Source: Coriaria nepalensis (Eukaryota; Streptophyta; Magnoliopsida; Cucurbitales; Coriariaceae). Taken from it: a stretch of 64,000 nt of DNA. The position numbers and the translations under genes are program-made. Positions 56,104 to 64,000 of the stretch are shown one piece after another. The stretch lies in NCBI GenBank assembly GCA_027186245.1, contig CP114484.1:12844001-12908000 (forward strand). Reading direction: 5' to 3'. Each line of letters starts with the position of its first letter. Position 1 is the stretch's first letter. Below the pieces are notes generated by a model. That model was not told the DNA's origin. It ran no database searches and worked only from the letters and a program-made list of their open reading frames with translations.

Positions 56104-56952
56104 ATGGAAGAAAACACAACAATCTCAGCTCCTGATCCCTCATACTGTCCAAACACACCCTTACAGAACCTAAGAACAAACAAACAAAACCTAGTTCATC
56201 ATGTCGAAGAATTAGATGAGGAAGTCAATAATAAAGACCATCATGATCATGATCGATATCGATATCGAGATCAAGACGATTGTGCAAGTAATCGTCACGG
56301 GATTAGTCATCAAGAACTGAATCTTATCGATAATTTCGAAACGGGTTCGTCTCGATCAGCTGCGCCTAATTGTGAGCTGGATCATGAACAACATGATCAT
56401 CATCATGACGCTCGAGTTTTCTCATGCAACTACTGTCAAAGAAAATTCTACAGTTCACAGGCACTAGGAGGGCACCAAAATGCTCACAAAAGGGAGAGAA
56501 ATCTAGCCAAAAGATCAGGTCAAAGATTATTATTAGGGCAAACCAATCTCATACCATTTAACACGGCCTCTAATGGTGATTACCACAATTTTCAGCTCAA
56601 CCACCATGAAAACCGTCAGTACTACTATCCTGCAAGCATGGCTTCCCTTCCTCTACGTGGTGGTTTCAATATTAACTGTAATAGTAATAGCTCTCTTGGA
56701 ATTCAAGCGCACTCAACGATTCACAAGCCTTCTTCTTATTCTTCCTCTAATTCGTTAGGCTTTGGAACCGCAATTCGATCACCTCTTATGAGTCAACATC
56801 CTGGGATTGGAAAGCTTCCAAGCGAAGGATTCATGGCGGCAAGAGGTAGTGTTGGAAGGTTTGATACGGCCGGAATAAGCAATGGTTTTTTTATGGCTAA
56901 ACCAGTACAGGAGGAGGAGATTAAGAATCTCGATTTGTCGCTTAGGCTCTAA
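56104..56952 (+). CDS. Single C2H2 zinc-finger protein with C-terminal EAR motif (ZFP1/3/4-like)
   Basis: Intronless, 282 residues. One plant-type C2H2 finger at about residues 102-122 (FSCNYCQRKFYSSQALGGHQ then NAHKRER) has the QALGGH core that binds DNA. The C-terminus ends LDLSLRL, an LxLxL EAR motif that recruits TOPLESS-type co-repressors, so the protein is likely a nuclear repressor. Related Arabidopsis ZFPs modulate ABA responses, light responses and trichome or root traits. Before the finger are two Asp/His-rich stretches (DHHDHDRYRYRDQDD near residue 46; HEQHDHHHD near residue 94), the first encoded by a GATCATGATC/GATATC-like repeat. The start is the first ATG in frame, just after a T-rich leader. 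By position and type it may correspond to Arabidopsis ZFP3, which lies near TAF5 on chr5. Confidence 0.9.
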   Translation: MEENTTISAPDPSYCPNTPLQNLRTNKQNLVHHVEELDEEVNNKDHHDHDRYRYRDQDDCASNRHGISHQELNLIDNFETGSSRSAAPNCELDHEQHDHHHDARVFSCNYCQRKFYSSQALGGHQNAHKRERNLAKRSGQRLLLGQTNLIPFNTASNGDYHNFQLNHHENRQYYYPASMASLPLRGGFNINCNSNSSLGIQAHSTIHKPSSYSSSNSLGFGTAIRSPLMSQHPGIGKLPSEGFMAARGSVGRFDTAGISNGFFMAKPVQEEEIKNLDLSLRL

Positions 56953-58356
56953 AAATCTATAATTAAGATCTTCCTTAATTATAATTATAATTATATTATA
57001 TAAACATATATATCTGTATATATAATTTTGTTTGAATTATAAACATGTAGTACCCATATTGTAAGATTATTAATTTCATCAAGGTTTTTTTTTTTCCTTC
57101 GCCGGAAGTCGTTTAATACTTACAATTTTGTTTATGATGTTTTTTTTTTTTTTTTTTTGTCTTTATGATGATTACACATCGGAATATTTGTTATTGTTCT
57201 TGCGCTTGATAGATTATAATTTCCTCTGATGAAAGTTGTTACTGTAAGAGTAGTGTAGAGAATTCTTTGATCGGTAATTTACGAGATATCGTGTGTAAGA
57301 ATTGGAGATCTACGTTGAGGTTTTGGCTTAATGATGGGACAAAAGACGTTGATGATTTCTGGTTACTTGTTTAATCAAAATTCGCACCATCTTTTTGCCA
57401 ACCATGTGTCGAGTAGGCATGCACCTGTTAATGGTTACTATCCTTTTAAAAATGCGTTGATTAAGGAGCGATTAGGACAAAACTTTCTTTATCTAAAACA
57501 CATGATAATCCACCTCTAAGTATGTTTAAGTGTTTAATTTCTTTATTAAGGTGTTGAACAACTCTTAAGTATACAACATTTATTTTTCATCTATCTTTAA
57601 TTGCGGTAGATATATTCTTTTTAAACCAAAGGATTGTCTAAGTGATTAAAGTTCAAGATATCGACAAAAATGACTGTTGAAGTAATCAAAGTTTAAGATA
57701 TCGACAAAAATCTATCTCAAGATTTATCTGAGTGATTAAAATTCAAGATATCGACAGAAATCTACCTCGAGATTTCAGTTCGACACTAAAGCGGGAATTA
57801 TCTAGATTTTACTAGGGTAAATCTGGATACCTCACCCAAAAAAAATAAATAAATAAATAAATATATAATGAAAAATAAAAGGTTAACTTTGATTATATTT
57901 TAAAGGAATTAAAGCATATCGAGACTTGCTAATTGTTTAATAATTTTAACACAAGGAAGGTACATAGAGTTTGTCATCATGTATGTGGTTGTCACTTTCA
58001 TCAAGTGATCTCAGATCTGTGAAAGATATGATCATATAATCACCCGTCCGACTTAGAAGACATACGGGCATATACAACATCACTTTTGACCTGTTTACAA
58101 CTTCTTCTTTTACACTTTGCTTAGGTATTTATCACCTAAGGGTTTCGTATCGGATGCATTTTCTAAATGATGGGCCTTGACCTAAAAAACATGATCATCG
58201 TTTACGTTAAGGACACCTCCCTGCAGAATAAATAGAATCCAAAATCTAAGAAACAGAAGAGCAAAGGGAAAACAAACAAACAAACAAACAGTGAGGTGAT
58301 ATTTTCATCCGTGATAGTGGATTATCAATAGAATATGATAGTGACCTTTAAGAGCA
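56953..58356. other. Intergenic region with a local tandem repeat
   Basis: The 3' flank of the zinc-finger gene with T-rich runs, then spacer. A three-copy diverged tandem repeat sits at about 57635-57775. No gene was recognised. Confidence 0.5.
57635..57775. repeat. Three diverged tandem copies, about 45-50 bp
   Basis: Each unit carries GATTAAA or AATCAAA, then TTCAAGATATCGACA or TTTAAGATATCGACA, then AAAATCTA(C/T)CTC in the last two. Copies begin near 57635, 57680 and 57726. The type of element is not identified. Confidence 0.65.
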
Positions 58357-58563
58357 TCAGGTTGACAAGTCAAAATACTTGGGAACTGTGATCACAAAAT
58401 GAAACATGACATATTTAGCCCTTGTCTCTAACCCAGATCTTCTAATCACTATCCCTGTCTCTTCAACACCAAGTTTATCCTTGTAAATCCTAGGATCTGC
58501 CCCTTTCAAGTCATACCAAGCATCATTTGTTCCATGCTTGTCTTCTACCCTTATCTCTATAGC
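58357..58563 (-). CDS. Unassigned exon-like segment
   Basis: The minus strand has a consensus acceptor (CCTATAG) followed by 69 codons ending in TGA at 58359-58357. The translation is protein-like and charged (AIEIRVEDKHGTNDAWYDLK near the start, RRSGLETRAKYVMFHFVITV near the end). I do not recognise the family. No convincing upstream exon was found between it and the MAM33-type gene ending at 59025, which is on the same strand. It could be the terminal exon of a gene whose other exons are lost, an alternative 3' exon of the upstream gene, or a duplicated fragment. Confidence 0.4.
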   Translation of the reverse strand, partial: AIEIRVEDKHGTNDAWYDLKGADPRIYKDKLGVEETGIVIRRSGLETRAKYVMFHFVITVPKYFDLST

Positions 58564-59024
58564 CTATAGGAAAATATTGATGATGAACAAACCATTGACA
58601 GATTTAATTGCCAGCATATTATTTTCAATCCAATGACATGGAATGAAAATTTGTCACATGCATATGATCAAATTTCAACCCATACATTTGGCCTACATGT
58701 CAAGGGGAAGCCATGAAACTATTGAAGCAAATATAACTCGCCGCGAAAAAGACAAGGTGATCATCTCAATTGAATATCCTATGAAATCAACAAAATAAGT
58801 CAAGACTTCAGTCAATATACTTGTTTTGAGTATCTTCAGCCAAAAACAATTGAAAAGGCAATTCTTCCTAAAGCAACTCCGTGCTTCATATACCAGAAAT
58901 AATATTTGCAAGTGATTGAATAAAAAGCCTAAAGTTCTAATATCAAATTTAGTATCTTCTTGCTCACCAGTGACTGGATAAAAGTTAACAATCTCGCTCA
59001 ACAACGCTTGAACAAGATATCATT

Positions 59025-59980
59025 TTATCTCTCCACAAAAGATTCGACTTGTCCCAACCATTGGATTAGTTCCCTTCTGTCCTTGCTCATAATGTACTCA
59101 TGCAAGAACAAAGAAAGTTCATCATTTATCCCTCTCGTGGCCAAGTAGGAACGAAATGCATTTTGAATCTCACTGTTCAATTTCCTGAAATCAGATAAAC
59201 ATGATCATAAACAGTGATATATTCATTTTTGCAATATATAAAACATGATTGACTGAAACCAAATGATAAGACACACCTAAAATCAGGTCCCATAAAAGGA
59301 CTAGAAAGCATCCCATTACGATCAAGTACATAAACTTTCTGAACCTCTAAAGAATCAGGCCAAGCAGAGCACACAAACTCCAGATCTCTGGATCCATCTG
59401 CCTTTGAAATATCAACAAGCAGGCTGATGTGAAGACGAAGATCTTCTTCACCAGAGCTGTCATCTCCAGGTCGACGAACCGTTTCGAAGCCATCAAACAT
59501 AGTAGCTTCAATTTTGATACTTTCAGCCTCTCCAAATTTTCCTCTCATTGTTATCCATTGCTCGCTAGGTCGATCTTCTACCGTGAATAAATTGAACTTC
59601 GTCTCAGGCTATATGATTCCAGCAGAAAATTGAAAACGACAGCGTAAAATTGAGATGCCCGATTGCTAATATACAGTAACATCATACCGGCATTTTCACA
59701 GAAACCAAACAGGCGAAAACTGGGAAATAAAAGAGAATAAAGAAATGGAGGATCAAACCTGATGGAGAGGAGCGTAGTCGAGCTGGTACTGAATCTCGTT
59801 CCGAATGATTCTGAGGATGTTAGCCTCGAAGGGGGATTTGGAATTTGGCTCCGCAGCGTAGGGTCTGGTTTGGAAGAGAAACGTTGAGAGAGAACATGGC
59901 GATTTTCGGAATCCATGAATTAGGTTTCTAGTAGCCTGATATAAGCCGATTCTGTTAACAGTTCGGATCAAGCTAGACAT
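59025..59980 (-). CDS. Mitochondrial glycoprotein family (MAM33/p32-like)
   Basis: MAM33/p32 proteins form acidic doughnut-shaped trimers in the mitochondrial matrix and influence respiration and gene expression there. Three exons on the minus strand give 237 residues: 59980-59759, 59608-59277 and 59184-59025. The N-terminus is basic and Ser-rich (MSSLIRTVNRIGLYQATRN...RPYA), a plausible mitochondrial presequence. Core features are EANILRIIRNEIQYQLDY, VRRPGDDSSGEEDLRLHISLLVDI, the FVCSAWPDSLEVQKVYV strand pair, and the C-terminal helix LHEYIMSKDRRELIQWL. The frame is intact. It follows the ARR gene as in Arabidopsis chr4. Confidence 0.92.
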
Positions 59981-62147
59981 TGAAATGGAGACTGAATTCT
60001 TCTTGGTTAGGGTTTAAAGATTGGGGGGTTTTTGACTGTGGGCTTGCGTAGTGTAGGATTGTAAAGCGATATAGGAGGTGGGCCGATTTCGGCCCTTAGA
60101 GAAAAGAAGGCTGCAAGATCCACTTGGGGCCCAGACCGAACACATCATTATATCAGACCCAATTGTAAACTCACAAATTTAGGGATGCGCAGGAAATCCG
60201 GTCTATAATCTATGGGTTTTAAATATCTTGGAATTTTTTTTTTGGGGCCAATATCTTGGGTTACCCAACAAATTTGGCCAGATGACGGGTAAAACTTTCA
60301 TCCATAACCTAACCTAGTTATATGATCACTAGCATGCGCATATCAAAATGCATGATTATTTTGAATTTGCCTTAAGCGTGTGCGCTTTTGGGTCTTATGT
60401 ATAAAGTTAAGATAAGGTAGGCTTTGTAATTATGGTGAATTAAGTATAGTTAAGGGTTGATCGTGATCACAGGTTTCATATTAATTTCAATGATGGTAAG
60501 TTTAACACTCACGACTAACATCAAGCCATGATTTTGGGCACCTTTTCCGTCGCATAAAGAAAAAAGTAAATTAAGAACCAAAAATCATTAAGATCAAATG
60601 ACTTTATAGTGTTTGTTTGTTTTCCATGGTAATTGTGGGGAACAAAATCACTTCCCAAACAGGTGACACTAATCATTAGGTTACTAAAAATTGAAATTTT
60701 AGTATTTTATTTGACTTTATTAGAATTAGAATTATAAAAGCTTTTCTCTATTGAGATTTTGGCTAAATCAAGTTACTTGACTTTCGCTTAAATTTTGAGG
60801 GAACAAAATTCAAACTTAATTTCTAAACGTTTAACAAGTTAGCACGAAACTAAAAAAAAGTGAAGCGAAAATGGTGGAAATTGATATCAATGAGGAAGAT
60901 CGAGAGATTGGAGATGATTGGGTTTTTTTTAATCATTTTGTCATAGAGACGTTATTGAGTCAATAAGATGAGAGAGATCAGAATCATTCGATCATAATAC
61001 AGCAAGGAATCCCTAGGCCCACCTGAGCCCATCACAGCTGTCAAATTCTAAGACCAAGAAAATAATTAATATAAGAGTACACTACTAACATTAAAATTGA
61101 GTGGTAACACTACATTAAACATATAATATCGTATAGTGAAATAGTAGGATTGTATTTTTATGTTAATAAAATATAATAGATATTCTCTCATCCATTTTAA
61201 GCGAAACATAAGTATTCACTGTAAGTTTGGATCGTAGAGATTGAAATTTGATATGATAAAAATTATTAATAAAAGCATCCGTAATAAAGTAATTAAGGTT
61301 ATATATATATATATGTACTCACAATTTTATCGGTAACTCCTGGTATGATTACTGGAGTAGTTACTTTTGTTATTGTGTTTGTTGCTGTCATATTATTTGT
61401 AGTGTTCAAATATTATGTGAATAACCAAAACAAGAAATATTTGGTAGTGGAAAATATTAAAAGTAAATTCATAGTAGCATTGTAAAATGCAACGAATGAC
61501 TTCTAAGTGAGTTACATAGTCAAACCAGTGGATATGCGGCGAACAACGAGTGGATCAAAAGTGAATTGTGAGAGATACGTGATATGTGTTGCCTATAGAA
61601 AATCATTCACGTATTATATTATATCGATGTAATGAGAATTGACTCAATCTGAAATTTTAAAATAAGATAATTCGTTCCATCGAGACGAGTGGTTTTAAAA
61701 CTAGCTATGTGTTGGATTGAGAGTTGTGTTAACAGCGATATTACGATTGTGTTGGTAGGAGTTGAAATAGTGGCAACGGAGATCATGGTTGTGAGTGGTG
61801 TTATTATTGAAATTTATAATTATTGAGAAATCATGATTCAAGAAAGAGAGAGTAAAATAAAAAAAACCGACATTAACTTATAGTGCTCTGATACGATAAA
61901 AAAGTAGAGGTATAATTATATTTAAATATATAATTATATTAATAAAATATATCATGTAAATTTATATATAATTATATATAAGAACTACTATAATTATAAT
62001 AACATAATTAATACTATAAGATAATTATGATTATAATACAATAATTAATACTAATAAAATATTATAGGCATCCTTTCATATAATTTACATGAATACTCAT
62101 ATTGGAAAATTTTTTTTTTGGTTAAATTAGTTGTTCTACATGAATAA
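59981..62147. other. Intergenic region between MAM33-type and ERF genes
   Basis: The first 150 bp is the MAM33-type promoter. The rest is AT-rich spacer, then the 3' flank of the ERF gene. I see no supported gene. Confidence 0.5.
60007..60133 (-). promoter_or_regulatory. Telo-box plus site II elements upstream of MAM33-type gene
   Basis: AAACCCTAA (telo-box) reads on the minus strand at 60015-60007, with site II cores at 60039-60044, 60079-60084 and 60128-60133. Co-occurrence of telo-box and site II is a known signature of plant genes for translation and mitochondrial biogenesis, which fits the product. Activity is inferred. Confidence 0.55.
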
Positions 62148-62877
62148 TTAAGAGTGCATATTAATAGAGCTGAGCTCAATAGAGCCATAATGAAGCAATT
62201 CCTGAATCATCTGCTCTATATCATCATCTTCAAGTGGCTTGAATTGCCCCAAACAACTATTACTACTACTCTCCACTTTCACTTTCTTCATTACCATCCA
62301 ATTATTATTCTGATCAGCTGCTTGGTGTTGATAATCAGCTACGGGTTTCTTATCCTGCAACCGTGTAGCAGCACTAGAGCTAGTAAAATGGCTGCTACTA
62401 CTTGTTCCCACAATGCCACCTGTTTCAATGACACGTGGCGACTGTGATTTTGACGTGTTGGCGTGATCATCTTGTACTGGAAACTGATTGGTCAGCTGCA
62501 GAGAAGCTAAATAGCATCTGTGCAATTTCGCTGTCAAATTGGCGGAGAGAAGCTTCGTTGAAGACGAAGTGTTGTGGTCACTGCTGTATGGGAAATTGGT
62601 TCGGGCTCTGGGCCCACACATTAGCCTCGCTGCTTCGTCGTACGCTCTTGCCGCGTCTTCTGCTGTTTCAAACGTCCCTAACCATATCCTCGTCTTCCTA
62701 TATACAACCAAGAAAAAAAAAAAAAAACAATAAACAAGTAAAGATCAATGTCTGTACATAAAAGGAAAAAAAATGCTTTCTCAAAATGACTTACAAGAGA
62801 GGATGGCGAATTTCGGACACCCAAGAGCCCCAGTGGCGTTGCCGGACCCCACGATATCTCTGTTGCTGCCGGACCAT
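62148..62877 (-). CDS. AP2/ERF transcription factor, ERF003-like
   Basis: AP2/ERF proteins bind GCC or related boxes; this group (ERF group V, near SHINE) includes ethylene- and salt-responsive ERF003. Two exons on the minus strand (62877-62795 and 62697-62148) give 210 residues. The AP2 domain starts almost at the N-terminus: [22 protein letters not shown], intron, [36 protein letters not shown]. The intron inside the AP2 domain is characteristic of this group. Downstream are [21 protein letters not shown], a Ser/Gln-rich stretch, and an acidic [18 protein letters not shown]-terminal motif typical of activation ends. No lesion was seen. Confidence 0.93.
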
Positions 62878-64000
62878 CGCGTTGGAAATGGAGATAACTT
62901 GAATTGCAGACGAAGTGTTTGTGAAAATTGCTGTTAGAAATGGAGGGAGAGAGGTGGAAGTAGAAGGGGGAGTAAGGGGGGGAGATGGGGTTTTTGTAGT
63001 TGGTTTGTCACAGATACGACAAAATTTTGAGGGTTTTTTAATTTTTAAGCTTGTTCTGGCAAGCAATTTTGGTGGGTCCATGGGAGGGGAGGATAATAGG
63101 AACTTCTTTTATTTATTTTTGTCAAGTAGTGTTACCAGTTGGACTGATAATAGTGGAATAAATAAGAGAAGTGAAAACTCATAATTTTTAAAACAGACCA
63201 AGTTCAGTTCACATAGACTAAAACTACATGAAAACAAATGAGATAAAATAAGAACGTAGGTTGCGTCTACAGAAGAAGGAAACAACAAATACAAATGTAA
63301 AAATTATTGATAGATAGCTTGATTGCTGCATTACAACCATATCTTTTTTTTTAGTTTCTTCGATCAAGAATCTTCGAGCTAAGTCATGATATGTTTATTA
63401 AATAGGTGTAAATTTTACACGAATGTAAAATTATTTGGTCAAACTTCGATCATTAACTTATATATATATATACATATATATTTAATATGATATTAAATTT
63501 TATATTTATAATTATGATATATATATAGTTCATGTCGTGGGGGAGGTTTCGAGTTTGTCGTTGAATATGTTGGTTCCTCCTATGCGTGCATGTCTAAAAC
63601 CATGTTGGTGCTCATGGTAACATATCATGAACATCTTAATTACTAACTTAGCAACATTTTTTGAATCATTAATGCCTTTTAATTAAGTTTATCGTCCCAT
63701 ATCTAAGTAATTATGATCGGTTAATATCATTACCATATATATCAACTGTTCACCCATGTGCCTAAAGTTTATGTACACCTTACAATTTTCATCATGGAAT
63801 CAGATTTACGTTGATTGCATATCATGTCACATGCATCAACGACACAATTAAGGGTAATTACTTTTTTTTATAAAATTAATTAATTTAATAATAAATATCT
63901 GGGTAAATAAATATAAATACAATTTGCTTATAGGCTTACAGCTAACCTGATAGATTGATTGATTGGTCAGGTTAGGGGAGAAGGGGTCCACTAAAATACG
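62878..64000. other. ERF gene upstream region
   Basis: Leader and promoter of the ERF gene, then AT-rich spacer to the window edge. TA-rich runs occur near 63465-63530. No gene was recognised. Confidence 0.5.

Overview
The window is nuclear DNA from a eudicot plant. The evidence is AT-rich intergenic sequence, intron-rich genes with GT-AG junctions, a canonical miR156 hairpin, and plant-specific families: WRKY, NPH3/NPY, POLAR-like, type-B response regulator, ERF and EAR-type C2H2. All exon joins were made by eye from reading frame, splice consensus and family conservation. Coordinates are from start to stop codon, and UTRs are mostly not delimited.

Layout: 0.8-2.4 kb, decayed hAT transposase (+). 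3.4-5.5 kb, BTB/NPH3 (NPY-like) gene (+) with a one-base frameshift in a G8 run. 6.4-8.7 kb, phospholipase D-like (PLD3-type) pseudogene (+) with four independent lesions. 8.9-10.1 kb, chorismate mutase (-) with a signal-peptide-like N-terminus. 11.3-13.2 kb, POLAR-like protein (-). 13.9-14.9 kb, group IIa WRKY (-) with an odd zinc finger and a truncated tail. 16.5-21.1 kb, TAF5 (+). 22.9-23.0 kb, MIR156 (-). 26.5-31.5 kb, PDS5C-like cohesin factor (-). 32.7-34.3 kb, SDF2 (+). 36.3-38.0 kb, ARM-repeat protein (-). 39.8 kb, tRNA-Thr(AGU) (-). 41.3-50.0 kb, PICKLE-type CHD3 remodeler (+). 51.0-53.4 kb, ARR10/12-like response regulator (-). 56.1-57.0 kb, C2H2/EAR zinc-finger protein (+). 58.4 kb, an unassigned exon-like segment (-). 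59.0-60.0 kb, MAM33-type mitochondrial protein (-). 62.1-62.9 kb, ERF003-like AP2/ERF (-). The remainder is AT-rich spacer with simple repeats and a few motif clusters.

The genes do not form an operon or pathway. From memory of Arabidopsis locus order, the set looks like a preserved ancestral block. NPY1, POLAR, WRKY18, MIR156C, PDS5C, ARM, CHD3, ARR10 and MAM33 lie together on Arabidopsis chr4. WRKY60, MIR156A, SDF2, ARM, PKL and ARR12 lie on the chr2 duplicate. TAF5, ZFP3 and ERF003 lie on chr5. Here all three sets are interleaved in one 64 kb stretch. Many products act in nuclear regulation (TFIID, cohesin, CHD3 chromatin, cytokinin transcription, miR156 phase change).

I found no convincing new biological system. 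The most useful observations are the conserved block with its miR156 hairpin, the multiply broken PLD gene, the single-base break in the NPY gene, the unusual WRKY finger and decayed tail, the possible secretory chorismate mutase, an ACGT/RY motif cluster upstream of MIR156, and an orphan exon.
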